From the NCBI GenBank assembly GCA_910585915.1, contig CAJUGF010000011.1, forward strand, positions 1 to 35,472: a DNA stretch of 35,472 nucleotides. The letters are read 5' to 3'. Made by a program: the position numbers and the translations under genes. The DNA comes from an uncultured Bacilli bacterium. GTDB taxonomy: Bacteria; Bacillota_I; Bacilli_A; RF39; UBA660. The notes beneath the pieces are model-generated. The model ran no database searches and was not told where the DNA came from. It worked only from the letters and a program-made list of their open reading frames with translations. Below, in pieces: positions 1 through 8,976 of the stretch. Within the stretch, counting starts at the first letter, position 1, and every line of letters begins with the position of its first letter.

Positions 1-1
1 T

Positions 2-232
2 AACCCTAGTAAAGTGGCTGGAGCTATCGCAAATATTTATCGAGAACAAAAGGAAGTTGAAATTCAAACGATTGGTGCGGGTAGCTTAAATCAGGCAATT
101 AAAGCTATTGCAATCGCAAGAGGATTCGTTGCTCCGAGTGGGGAAAATTTGGTTGTTGTTCCAGCTTTTAATGATATTATTATCAACGGGGAACAGAAAA
201 CTGCTATTAAATTAATTGTATTAAATAAATAA
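2..232 (+). CDS. spoVS: Stage V sporulation protein S, 3' part (5' end cut by the window)
   Basis: SpoVS is a small Alba-like protein needed for spore coat assembly and septation in Bacillus. The 76 visible residues hold its most conserved stretch, with IGAGSLNQAIKAIAIARGF, then VAPSG, then EQKTAIKLIV at the end. The family is about 86 residues. Reading upstream of the GTG at 14 gives N-P-S-K before V-A-G-A, matching the family's S-P-N-S-V-A-G-A, so that GTG is internal and about ten N-terminal residues lie outside the window. A terminator follows directly. Confidence 0.93.
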   Translation, partial: NPSKVAGAIANIYREQKEVEIQTIGAGSLNQAIKAIAIARGFVAPSGENLVVVPAFNDIIINGEQKTAIKLIVLNK

Positions 233-233
233 A

Positions 234-259
234 GATATCCTAAATCGGATACCTTTTTT
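234..259 (+). terminator. Rho-independent terminator after spoVS
   Basis: GATATCC pairs with GGATACC across a 6-nt loop with one A/C mismatch, followed by six T. It lies between two convergent genes and may also stop transcripts from the minus strand. Confidence 0.7.
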
Positions 260-261
260 CT

Positions 262-1131
262 TTACTCTTTTTCCCATCTGGCAAAAATACCGCATGGTAA
301 AATTAGATTACTATTCTTCATGGGAAGTCCTAGTTCATCACTAGTTATTTTCCCATTTTTCTTTTTGTTAATTGTTAAATTTAGGATATTTTCTAGGATT
401 GTTTTTGATAATCCTGTGCTATAAGAATTAATTATAAATAATAGTGGATCATCACTTAGTAGTTCTGTACACATTTTTACCAATTCATATAGGTCTTTTT
501 CAATATTCCATATTTCGTTTTTACTACCACGTCCAAAGCTTGGAGGATCCATTAAAATGATGTCGTATTTGTTTCCTCTTCTTACTTCTCTTTTTACAAA
601 TTTAACAACATCATCCACTAAAAAGCGAATGGGTTTATCTTCTAGATGATTTGCTTTTACATTTTCTTTGGCCCAATCAATCATTCCTCTTGAAGAATCA
701 ACATGTACTACATCTGCTCCTTCTTTTAAAGCCGCAATGGAAGCTGCCCCTGTATAAGCAAAGAGGTTTAATACTTTTACAGGATGCTCACATTCCTGGA
801 TGACTCTACGAATGTAATTCCAATTATATGCTTGTTCTGGAAATAATCCAGTATGTTTAAAGCCCATTAATTTTAAATTAAAAGTTAAATCTTGGTACAT
901 TATTTGCCATTGGGATTTCATTTGTTTATTTTTTATTGTCCAATGTCCTCCACCTGTAGAACTTCTTTCATAAATTGCATCAATATTTTGCCATAAATTA
1001 GGGTATTTTTTATCATTCCAAATGATTTGAGGGTCTGGTCTTAGTAAGGAAATATCTTTCCAGTATTCTAATTTTTGGCCATTTGCCATATCTAATATTT
1101 GATAATCTTGCCAGTCGTTTATTACTTTCAT
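262..1131 (-). CDS. Class I SAM-dependent methyltransferase, RlmI/RlmK-like
   Basis: A 289-residue methyltransferase of the family that methylates 23S rRNA cytosine or guanine (RlmI, RlmK-like). The SAM-binding motif I is LNLFAYTGAASIAA near residue 121, the acidic strand-2 end is VVHVDSS, and the catalytic-region motif is DPPSFGRG near residue 195. The N-terminal PUA domain of E. coli RlmI is absent, so this is the short catalytic form common in Firmicutes. Its ATG overlaps the upstream gene's stop in an ATGA junction (1128-1131), so the two are translationally coupled. The exact RNA target cannot be read from sequence. Confidence 0.85.
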   Translation of the reverse strand: MKVINDWQDYQILDMANGQKLEYWKDISLLRPDPQIIWNDKKYPNLWQNIDAIYERSSTGGGHWTIKNKQMKSQWQIMYQDLTFNLKLMGFKHTGLFPEQAYNWNYIRRVIQECEHPVKVLNLFAYTGAASIAALKEGADVVHVDSSRGMIDWAKENVKANHLEDKPIRFLVDDVVKFVKREVRRGNKYDIILMDPPSFGRGSKNEIWNIEKDLYELVKMCTELLSDDPLLFIINSYSTGLSKTILENILNLTINKKKNGKITSDELGLPMKNSNLILPCGIFARWEKE

Positions 1132-1664
1132 TTTTTAATCTTCTCTTTCGTTAAATAAATGATTATGGGATCTACAAATTCTAAAATGCCATGGGTAAAA
1201 AAGAAATATCCTAGTAATAGTACTTGGGTTTCATTTTTATAATTTAAATTGATGCTCGTTAAAATGCCTGTAATAATGAAGAGTATCAAAAAGCTAATTT
1301 CTAAAATCCATAGTTTACTTTTTCTATCATGGTAATAATCAGCTTTTTTTAGTTTTATAAATGATTCTAAGATTACCCAGCTGAATAATAAAAGAGCTAA
1401 ATTCATAGAACTTTCATTATTACGAAAGAAAAAGGCAATAGATCCAATTAATAAACTTGCTAGAGATGAAAGTAATCCTTCATAATCGTGATATTCTCTT
1501 GTTAGCATATACTTTCCAATATGTATGATTGTGTATATCATCATAGTTGTGATAAATATCACATTAATGTCTGTCATGTTTAATAGTGGACATAATAATA
1601 AACAGCATCCTCCTAAAATTAAAATAATAGCAGAAGCTAAGTCAACTTTTTGTTTCAATAACAT
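1128..1664 (-). CDS. Integral membrane protein, possibly HdeD/DUF308-like
   Basis: A 178-residue protein with about six hydrophobic helices (roughly 9-30, 33-54, 64-80, 85-103, 117-138 and 148-170) joined by short loops, one of them charged (KLKKADYYHDRKSK). The six-helix layout resembles the HdeD/DUF308 family, but no diagnostic motif is seen. It is first in a two-gene operon and its TGA overlaps the methyltransferase start. A poly-purine leader (GAGAGAAGGG) precedes the ATG. Function unknown. Confidence 0.6.
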   Translation of the reverse strand: MLLKQKVDLASAIILILGGCCLLLCPLLNMTDINVIFITTMMIYTIIHIGKYMLTREYHDYEGLLSSLASLLIGSIAFFFRNNESSMNLALLLFSWVILESFIKLKKADYYHDRKSKLWILEISFLILFIITGILTSINLNYKNETQVLLLGYFFFTHGILEFVDPIIIYLTKEKIKK

Positions 1665-1723
1665 TTTTTCCCTTCTCTCTTTTTTATCTTATAATAGAGA
1701 ACTTTTTAAATCAAGAGTCTTTT

Positions 1724-1750
1724 AAAAAAAGATATGCTTTCACATACCTT
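1724..1750 (-). terminator. Rho-independent terminator of the ABC exporter operon
   Basis: On the minus strand AAGGTATG pairs with CATATCTT (one G-U) across a 6-nt loop and runs into seven T. The stem begins at the stop codon of the last ABC gene. Confidence 0.75.
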
Positions 1751-3563
1751 ATTCTACTTCTTCAAATTGGCTGTTGTAGAGATCTGCATAGAAACCTTTT
1801 TTCTCTAAGAGTTCTTCATGGTTTCCTACTTCAACAATATCTCCTTCTTTCATAACTAATATTAAATCCGCGTTTTTAATAGTAGATAAACGATGAGCAA
1901 TGATGAATGATGTTCTTCCTTTCATGAGCTCATCCATCGCTTGTTGAATCAATATTTCTGTTCTGGTATCAACATTACTTGTTGCTTCATCTAAAATCAT
2001 TACTTTAGGATCTGCAAGGATTGCTCTTGCGATAGTTAACAATTGTTTTTGTCCTCCAGAAACATTATTCGTTTCTTCATTTAAAATCATGTGATATGCG
2101 TCTGGTAACGTTTGGATGAAATGATGAACATGGGCTTTTTTTGCTGCTTCAATTATTTCATCATCAGTTGCATCTAATTTACCATAACGTAAGTTGTCCA
2201 TTATTGTTCCATTAAATAACCAGGTATCTTGTAAAACCATACCGAAAATATTTCTTAATTCACTTCTTTTGAATTCATTGATGTTATGACCATCTATTAA
2301 GATTTCTCCTTGTCTTACTGTGTAATAACGCATCAAAAGCTTAATCATGGTTGTTTTACCTGCTCCTGTTGGTCCTACAATGGCTATTTTTTGGCCTGAT
2401 TTTACTTTAGCATTAAAGTCTTTAATAATCACTCTATCTTCTGTGTAACCAAAACGAACATGATTAAATTCAATATTTCCTTTAATATCGTCTAATGCTA
2501 CTTTTAAATTACCTTTGTCTTCTTCTTCAGTAGCTTCTAAGAATTCAAAAATTCTTTCAGCTGCTGCAATCATCGACTGTATTTGATTCATTACTTGTGC
2601 AAGTTGGGCAATTGGTTGTGTAAAATTTTTGGAATATTGAATAAATGATTGAATATTACCAACTGTTATTTTACCTTTTGAACAAAAATATGCTCCTACT
2701 ATTGCAATTATTGCATAATTTAGGTTACCTATAAAATTCATTATTGGATGCATTAAGCCTGATAAGAATTGGCTTTTCCATCCAGATTCATAAAGTTTTT
2801 GATTTTCTTTTTGAAATTCTTCTAGTAGTTTATCTTCAGCATTGAATGCTTTTACGACATTATGCCCTCCAAGCATTTCTTCTATTTCTCCATCTACACT
2901 TGCTAAATGTTCTTGTTGTCTTTGAAAGTATTTTTGACTACGTTTCATAACAAACATTACAAATATTGATGCAATAGGTAATACTAATGCTGTTAATATT
3001 GCAAGGCTTATGTTGATTGTGCACATCATGATGAAGATACCAATGACTGTAACGATCGATGTTACTAATTGAGTTGCACTATCATTCAAACTCTGTTGTA
3101 GGGTATCTACATCGTTGGTAATGATAGATAATGTCTCTCCCGTTGTGTTTGAGTCAAAATATCGCATTGGGAGTTTCTTTATTTTTTCTGATATTTCTTT
3201 TCTTAAGTGATATGTTGTTTTTTGACTAATTCCAGACATTACCCAAGCCTCAATGTAAGAAAAGATAGCACTTAATATGTATAATCCCAATAAAAATAAT
3301 AATATCTTTGCAATTGAATTGAAGTTGATTCCTCCAGTACCACTGATTTTGGCAATTAGTCCAGTATAAAGTTCTTGGGTTGCATTTCCTAATATTTTAG
3401 GCCCTGCAATACTAAAAATCGTACTAAATATCGCAACTATAAAAACAATAATAATTCCTATTTTGTATTTACTAATATAGCGAATTAATTTTTTTAATGT
3501 TCCTCTAAAATCTTTGGCTTTTTCAATGCTTTTTCCAGGAGGGCCCATTCTTCTTTTAGCCAT
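1749..3563 (-). CDS. ABC exporter, catalytically complete half-transporter subunit
   Basis: A half-transporter with a six-helix exporter domain (to about residue 330) and a C-terminal ATPase. ATPase motifs, in 607-residue numbering from the alternative start at 3572: Walker A GPTGAGKTT near 400, signature NVSGGQKQ near 503, Walker B VMILDEATS near 525 with the catalytic Glu, and H-loop AHRLS near 559. I place the start at 3563 rather than 3572 because AAAGGAGG abuts the 3572 ATG but lies 9 nt before the 3563 ATG. It overlaps the partner gene by 8 nt. With the degenerate upstream subunit it should form a heterodimeric exporter like BmrCD or TM287/288. Substrate unknown (drug, lipid or peptide). 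Confidence 0.9.
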   Translation of the reverse strand: MAKRRMGPPGKSIEKAKDFRGTLKKLIRYISKYKIGIIIVFIVAIFSTIFSIAGPKILGNATQELYTGLIAKISGTGGINFNSIAKILLFLLGLYILSAIFSYIEAWVMSGISQKTTYHLRKEISEKIKKLPMRYFDSNTTGETLSIITNDVDTLQQSLNDSATQLVTSIVTVIGIFIMMCTINISLAILTALVLPIASIFVMFVMKRSQKYFQRQQEHLASVDGEIEEMLGGHNVVKAFNAEDKLLEEFQKENQKLYESGWKSQFLSGLMHPIMNFIGNLNYAIIAIVGAYFCSKGKITVGNIQSFIQYSKNFTQPIAQLAQVMNQIQSMIAAAERIFEFLEATEEEDKGNLKVALDDIKGNIEFNHVRFGYTEDRVIIKDFNAKVKSGQKIAIVGPTGAGKTTMIKLLMRYYTVRQGEILIDGHNINEFKRSELRNIFGMVLQDTWLFNGTIMDNLRYGKLDATDDEIIEAAKKAHVHHFIQTLPDAYHMILNEETNNVSGGQKQLLTIARAILADPKVMILDEATSNVDTRTEILIQQAMDELMKGRTSFIIAHRLSTIKNADLILVMKEGDIVEVGNHEELLEKKGFYADLYNSQFEEVE

Positions 3564-5769
3564 GTAACTCATCCTCCTTTAATTGTGATAAAGCTATTTC
3601 TTTATAAACTTCACATGTTTTTAACAATTCTTCATGGGTACCTTTTCCAACCATTATTCCTTTATCTAATACTATTATTTGATCAGCATGCATAATGGTA
3701 CTTATTCTTTGGGCAACAATAAAAATTGTGGCATTATCAGTTTCTTCTTTTAAAGCTTTTCGTAGGTTTACATCTGTTTTATAATCTAGTGCTGAAAAAG
3801 AATCATCAAATATATAGATATCAGGATTTTTTGCTATGGCTCTTGCGATTGATAGTCTTTGACGTTGTCCTCCAGAGACATTAGTTCCTCCTTGACTAAT
3901 TTCACTATCATATTTTTTTTCTAAGCCTTCAATAAACTCAGTTGCTTGAGCAATTTGGGCAGCACGAACCATATTTTCTTCACTTTTATCTTCTGCTCCA
4001 AAAAGAATGTTTGATTGAATTGTTCCGCTGAATAAGTTTCCTTTTTGAGGAACATATCCTATTTTTTCACGTAATTCATGAATATTTACATCACGAACGT
4101 CTACACCATCTACCAATATTTTTCCACCAGTTATGTCAAAAAATCTAGGTATTAAATTAATTAAGGTTGATTTTCCACTACCTGTAGATCCAATAAAAGC
4201 TGTTGTTGTCCCTGGCTTTGCTGTAAAGTTTATTTCTTCCAATACATCTTCTTCTGCATCTGAATATCTAAAATAAACATCTTTGAATTCGACTATTCCT
4301 TTTTTTGTCTCATCAAAGCTTATAGGATCTTCTCTTTCAATGATTGAATTCTCTTTTCCTAATACTTCACCTATTCTTTTTACCGATACCCATGCTCTTG
4401 GGAGAACAATAGAGACCATTGAAAGCATTAAAAATGACATAATTACTTGCATCGTATAAGTTATAAATGCCATTAAAGTACCAACTTGTAGTGTTCCCAT
4501 GTCTATTTGTTTGGCTCCAATCCAAACAATTAGTATTGCTACTCCATTCATAATAAACGTCATTGTTGGCATCATTATTCCCATTACTCTGTTACAGAAT
4601 AAGTTTGTTTTTACTAATTCTTTATTTGAAGCATCAAATCTTTCTTCTTCATGCCTTTCGTTGCTAAATGCTCTAATGACTGGAATTCCTGTTAAAATTT
4701 CTCTGGAAACTAGGTTTAATTTATCTACTAGCTTTTGCACTAATTTGAATTTTGGCATAGCAAATGTAAATAGGAACAATACTATTAATATAATTAATCC
4801 AATGGCTAAACCTATTACCCAGTTCATAGAATTTCCCATCACTTTAAATAAAGCACCTATTCCTAAAATTGGGCTATATACTACAATCCTTAAGAGCATA
4901 ACGAATAACATTTGAATTTGTTGAATATCATTTGTACTTCTAGTAATTAAACTTGCAGTACTAAATTCATCAAATTCTGAATTGGAAAAACTCATGATTT
5001 TTTTAACTACTGTATTTCTTAAAATAAAGGCAAATTTTGAGGCTGTACGACTTGCAAGAAACCCAATAGATATTGCAACAATCATTATTAAAGCAGCTAT
5101 CCCTACCATTTTTAAACCATTTGTAATAATATACTCCATTTGTACAGAATCTAAGCTGATACCTATTTTTTCATATTCAACTTTAATGGATTCAATGGCC
5201 AATTGATCTAGCATTGAGCTTTCATAGTTTTCTAATTGCTTTGTAAATCCGTTCATTATTTGCATTTTCGTATTATTATCTAAAAGCATGAAGACTTCTA
5301 GACTATTTTTTCCTTCTATTTTAGGTAAATTTAGTCTCTCTATTATATCTTCTTGTTCGCTAGAAAGCATTTCTGCAAACATCATTAGTTTGGCAATTTC
5401 TGCTTTTAAAATTTCTTCCTTTTCTGCTGTTATAGATTTACGAAAGTATAATTCTTCTGTTTTAATTAAAGGATATTTATTTGCCATTTTTTCTTTTTCT
5501 TTTGATGTTAATTGATCATAGGATTTCTTTTCATAAATCTCTTCTATCTCTTCTTTTTGTTCAGATAAAGATAGAATCGTTTCATAAATATCTTTTCTAA
5601 GAACTTGTGGTATAGAACTGTCTATACCCTTTTCTTGAATTCCAATATTAATAATATTTGCAGTGTAGTCTGGAAGCGATAAATCACAAGTTGCTTGGAT
5701 CCACAACAAAGCTATTATACAAATTATTGGGAAGGTAAACTTCTTTAATATTTTTCCAATTTGTTTCAT
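3556..5769 (-). CDS. ABC exporter, degenerate-site subunit with large extracytoplasmic insertion
   Basis: The 737-residue partner half-transporter. Walker A is GSTGSGKST near residue 527 and the signature is NVSGGQRQR near 630. Walker B ends IYIFDDSFS, with Asp in place of the catalytic Glu, and the H-loop is AQRIS, with Gln in place of His. These are the changes known from the degenerate member of heterodimeric exporters. TM1 is near 11-28 and TM2 near 218-238, leaving about 175 charged, helical residues between them that should face outside. That insertion makes it longer than the usual 570-600 residues. AAGGAGGA lies 3 nt upstream of the ATG and a near-consensus promoter precedes it. Confidence 0.9.
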   Translation of the reverse strand: MKQIGKILKKFTFPIICIIALLWIQATCDLSLPDYTANIINIGIQEKGIDSSIPQVLRKDIYETILSLSEQKEEIEEIYEKKSYDQLTSKEKEKMANKYPLIKTEELYFRKSITAEKEEILKAEIAKLMMFAEMLSSEQEDIIERLNLPKIEGKNSLEVFMLLDNNTKMQIMNGFTKQLENYESSMLDQLAIESIKVEYEKIGISLDSVQMEYIITNGLKMVGIAALIMIVAISIGFLASRTASKFAFILRNTVVKKIMSFSNSEFDEFSTASLITRSTNDIQQIQMLFVMLLRIVVYSPILGIGALFKVMGNSMNWVIGLAIGLIILIVLFLFTFAMPKFKLVQKLVDKLNLVSREILTGIPVIRAFSNERHEEERFDASNKELVKTNLFCNRVMGIMMPTMTFIMNGVAILIVWIGAKQIDMGTLQVGTLMAFITYTMQVIMSFLMLSMVSIVLPRAWVSVKRIGEVLGKENSIIEREDPISFDETKKGIVEFKDVYFRYSDAEEDVLEEINFTAKPGTTTAFIGSTGSGKSTLINLIPRFFDITGGKILVDGVDVRDVNIHELREKIGYVPQKGNLFSGTIQSNILFGAEDKSEENMVRAAQIAQATEFIEGLEKKYDSEISQGGTNVSGGQRQRLSIARAIAKNPDIYIFDDSFSALDYKTDVNLRKALKEETDNATIFIVAQRISTIMHADQIIVLDKGIMVGKGTHEELLKTCEVYKEIALSQLKEDELHG

Positions 5770-5799
5770 ATTTCCTCCTTAAAATTTTTATGCTTTTTT

Positions 5800-5828
5800 A
5801 TTATACGTTAATTATATTGATAAGTCAA
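5800..5828 (-). promoter_or_regulatory. SigmaA-type promoter of the ABC exporter operon
   Basis: Minus strand: -35 TTGACT at 5823-5828, 17-nt spacer, consensus -10 TATAAT at 5800-5805, about 30 nt before the ATG. No obvious operator, so expression may be constitutive. Confidence 0.8.
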
Positions 5829-5830
5829 AT

Positions 5831-5860
5831 TAAAGAAGAATCATAATTGATTCTTCTTTA
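5831..5860 (-). terminator. Terminator after the phosphoketolase operon
   Basis: A perfect 13-bp inverted repeat (TAAAGAAGAATCA and its complement) around a 4-nt loop, right after the stop at 5863. The following T tract is broken (TTTAATTTGACTT). It separates the phosphoketolase operon from the ABC promoter. Confidence 0.65.
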
Positions 5861-5862
5861 TT

Positions 5863-6504
5863 CTATTCCATAAGTTCTTTAACATTCCATTTTGATAAAT
5901 TACGTTTTTCTTTTTTCAAAATGGAAACAATTTGTTTTAATTCTTTACCTAAATTTTTTTCAATAATTTTAATATCTTTTTGAGGAATTTTTACAATATA
6001 GTTTTCTTGCTCTTCTTTACTAATTTCTTTATAACAAAATTTGTAATCTTCTATCATTAATTCTAAGTAGACTTTTTTTAATTCTAATGGTTCTACTAAA
6101 AGATTTGGATAAAACAGTTTGTATGCTCTTCCATTCATATTCATTTGAAATAAGGCAAGTGTTTCGTAAGAAATATTTAGTTTTACCGCAGTGATTACTT
6201 GAGGCAATTTTAAATCACAACATGCTACTGCTAAGGTTGGAATTCCACCATAAAAAATTGGCTTTTTTAATCCATAAGAAATAAATGGCTCTGGACTTGA
6301 AATCATACTTTCTTCAATAATACGATTTGCATTTTCTTCATCTGTTATAAAATAAATTCCTTCGTTGATTGCTTTTTTGATGATCTCATTTTTTAAGACT
6401 GCTTTAGATTTTAATGTCTTATTGATTATTGGATTCACCAAAAAGCTGGCTTTTAAAAATAATTCTTCAATGATCAAAATTTGTTCATTCTTTCCCACGT
6501 CCAT
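5863..6504 (-). CDS. Unrecognised protein coupled to phosphoketolase
   Basis: Up to 213 residues, no family recognised. It is mixed alpha/beta in appearance, with a short hydrophobic segment YGGIPTLAVACCDLKLPQVI near 84-103 and a Lys-rich C-terminus. There is no signal peptide and no clear membrane span. The start is uncertain: the ATG at 6504 overlaps phosphoketolase by 31 nt, while a TTG at 6475-6477 overlaps its TGA stop in a TTGA junction typical of translational coupling and would give 204 residues. The same transcript as phosphoketolase suggests a metabolic or regulatory link, but that is inference. Confidence 0.55.
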   Translation of the reverse strand: MDVGKNEQILIIEELFLKASFLVNPIINKTLKSKAVLKNEIIKKAINEGIYFITDEENANRIIEESMISSPEPFISYGLKKPIFYGGIPTLAVACCDLKLPQVITAVKLNISYETLALFQMNMNGRAYKLFYPNLLVEPLELKKVYLELMIEDYKFCYKEISKEEQENYIVKIPQKDIKIIEKNLGKELKQIVSILKKEKRNLSKWNVKELME

Positions 6505-8843
6505 TCTTGTACTTCTTTTAGATCAACCCCATATTCTTTTATATATTCTTTATGTTTTTTTAACATTTTTTCGCAGTAGTCGATTGCTTCTTTTTTATTT
6601 AGAGTATCAACATATTCTAAAACTAATTTTGCTAAATGAAAGCGATCAATTTTATTTAATACTCGCATATCAAATGGAGTTGTGATTGTTCCTTCTTCAA
6701 TATATCCTCTTACATGCATATTTTGATTTTTTCTTTTGTAAGTTAGTTCATGAATTACGTTTGGATATCCATGAAAAGCAAATATTATAGGTGCTTTTTC
6801 TGTAAATACTTTATTATAGTCTTCATCACTTAATCCATGAGGATGAATTTCTTTTGGTTGTAAGCGCATTAAATCGATTACATTAACTACACGTATTTTT
6901 AAGTTTTTACAAAACTCTCTAAGTATTGTTACACAAGCAAGTGTTTCTAGTGTTGGTGTGTCTCCAGCACATGCTAAAATTACATCTGGTTCTGAATGTT
7001 GATCATTACTTGCAAATTCCCAAATTCCTATCCCTTGCTTACAATGACGTTCTGCTTGTTTTATAGTTAACCATTGAGGTCTTGGATGTTTACTTGCAAT
7101 GATTAAATTAATGTAATTTTCCGTGCTAATACAATGATCGAAACAAGATAATAAACAATTTGCATCTGGCGGCAAGTAGATTCGCACAGTGTCTGCTTTT
7201 TTAGTTAATAAATGGTTGATAAAGCCAGGATCTTGATGGGTATAACCATTATGATCTTGCTGCCATGCATGACTTGATAATAAGATATTTAATGATGAAA
7301 TTGGTTTGCGCCATGGTATCTCATGGGACATTTTGATCCATTTTGCATGTTGTCCTACCATCGAATCAACAATACGAATAAAAGATTCGTAACTATGGAA
7401 GAACCCGTGTCTTCCTGTTAATAGATATCCTTCAAGCATTCCTTCACATAGATGTTCTGATAAAATGGAATCAATAACTCGACCATCATGGGCTAAAAAC
7501 TCATCGCTTTCTTGAATTTGTGAAAGCCATTGACGATTGGTTGTTTCAAATACATGATTCAAACGATTAGATAACGTTTCGTCAGGTCCAAATATACGAA
7601 AGTTTCGGTTGCCTTCATTTTTCTCAATTATTTCTTTAATATAAGTTCCTAAAACTCGCATATCTTCTTTCATAGTTTTTCCAGGAGTTTGAACTTCTAC
7701 ACTAAATTTTCGATAGTCTGGAATGCTTAATTCCTTTTTTAGTAATCCACCATTGGCATATAGGCTTGCACCCATTCTTTTTGTACCATTAGGCGTCAAA
7801 GCCTTTAATTCTGGTTTCAATTTTCCTTCTATAGTAAATAGTTCTTCAGGATGATAACTTTTTAACCAATCTTCTAAGCGTTTTAATGATTCTGGATGCT
7901 CTTTGGTGACTTCGATTGGTACTTGATGGGCCCGAAAGCTATTTTCTATGATTTTTCCATCAATTTCTTTTGGTCCAGTCCATCCTTTTGGGGTTCTTAA
8001 AATAATCATTGGCCATATAGGACGAGTAGCATCTTTGCTGTAGCAAGCATCTTCTTTTAACCATTTGATCTTTTCAATAGCTTCATCCATTACTTCTGCC
8101 ATTTTTTCATGCATTTCTTTTGGGTCATTTCCTTCTACAAATAATGGTTCCCAGCCATAGCCTTTAAATAATGAAGTTAATTCTTCTTTATTTATTCTGG
8201 ATAAAATGGTTGGATTTGCTATTTTGTAGCCGTTTAAATGAAGAATTGGAAGGACAGCTCCATCTGTAATTGGATTTAATATTTTGTTTGCATGCCAACT
8301 TGTTGCTAATGGCCCTGTCTCAGCTTCTCCATCGCCTACTACGCACGCCGCTATTAAATTTGGATTATCTAACACAGCTCCAAAGGCATGAGCAAGGCTA
8401 TATCCTAGCTCTCCCCCTTCATTTATACTCCCAGGTGTTTCTGGTGTTGCATGACTCCCAATGCCTCCTGGGAAACTAAATTGTTTACATAATTTTTTTA
8501 TTCCTGCTTCATCTTCTGTAATATCTGGATATACTTCACTATATGTTCCTTCTAAGTAAACATTTGATACTGGTGCTTGTCCACCATGTCCTGGTCCACA
8601 TATATAAATCATATCTAAATTGTATTTGTTTATTACTCGATTTAAATGAGCATAGATAAAGTTTTGGCCTGGAACTGTTCCCCAATGTCCAACTAGTTTT
8701 TTCTTAATGTCATCATATGATAATTTTCTTTTTAAAAGAGGATTATCTTTTAAATATATTTGAGCACAAGAAAGGTAGTTGGCTGCGCGCCAATATGCAT
8801 CTATTTTATATAACATGTCTTCTGTTAATTTTTTTTCTTTCAT
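6474..8843 (-). CDS. xfp: Xylulose-5-phosphate/fructose-6-phosphate phosphoketolase
   Basis: A 789-residue thiamine-diphosphate enzyme that splits xylulose 5-P (and often fructose 6-P) with phosphate into acetyl-P plus glyceraldehyde 3-P (or erythrose 4-P), the key step of the phosphoketolase pathway. The length is normal. Motifs: GPGHGG near residue 83, SHATPETPGS near 130, the ThDP/Mg motif GDGEAETGPLATSWH near 170, and GRHGFFHSYE, followed by the C-terminal domain. AAGGGG lies about 6 nt before the ATG. A TATAAT at 8867-8872 on this strand may be its -10, but the -35 is weak. Acetyl-P would feed acetate kinase for ATP. Confidence 0.95.
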   Translation of the reverse strand: MKEKKLTEDMLYKIDAYWRAANYLSCAQIYLKDNPLLKRKLSYDDIKKKLVGHWGTVPGQNFIYAHLNRVINKYNLDMIYICGPGHGGQAPVSNVYLEGTYSEVYPDITEDEAGIKKLCKQFSFPGGIGSHATPETPGSINEGGELGYSLAHAFGAVLDNPNLIAACVVGDGEAETGPLATSWHANKILNPITDGAVLPILHLNGYKIANPTILSRINKEELTSLFKGYGWEPLFVEGNDPKEMHEKMAEVMDEAIEKIKWLKEDACYSKDATRPIWPMIILRTPKGWTGPKEIDGKIIENSFRAHQVPIEVTKEHPESLKRLEDWLKSYHPEELFTIEGKLKPELKALTPNGTKRMGASLYANGGLLKKELSIPDYRKFSVEVQTPGKTMKEDMRVLGTYIKEIIEKNEGNRNFRIFGPDETLSNRLNHVFETTNRQWLSQIQESDEFLAHDGRVIDSILSEHLCEGMLEGYLLTGRHGFFHSYESFIRIVDSMVGQHAKWIKMSHEIPWRKPISSLNILLSSHAWQQDHNGYTHQDPGFINHLLTKKADTVRIYLPPDANCLLSCFDHCISTENYINLIIASKHPRPQWLTIKQAERHCKQGIGIWEFASNDQHSEPDVILACAGDTPTLETLACVTILREFCKNLKIRVVNVIDLMRLQPKEIHPHGLSDEDYNKVFTEKAPIIFAFHGYPNVIHELTYKRKNQNMHVRGYIEEGTITTPFDMRVLNKIDRFHLAKLVLEYVDTLNKKEAIDYCEKMLKKHKEYIKEYGVDLKEVQEWTWERMNKF

Positions 8844-8976
8844 ATGTATCCCCTTATCTTTCTTTTATTATACAATAACTGCCAGAGAATATCTAGAAAG
8901 AAAATATATTTTGTAAAATGTATTCATTTCATACATCGACATTTTATTGCTTTTGAATAATTTATAGTAGTGTCTC

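Noticed and set aside
1128..1130. Mollicute genetic code (TGA = Trp)
   Set aside because: TGA is a real stop at coupled gene junctions (1128, 6474) and Trp is encoded by TGG throughout.
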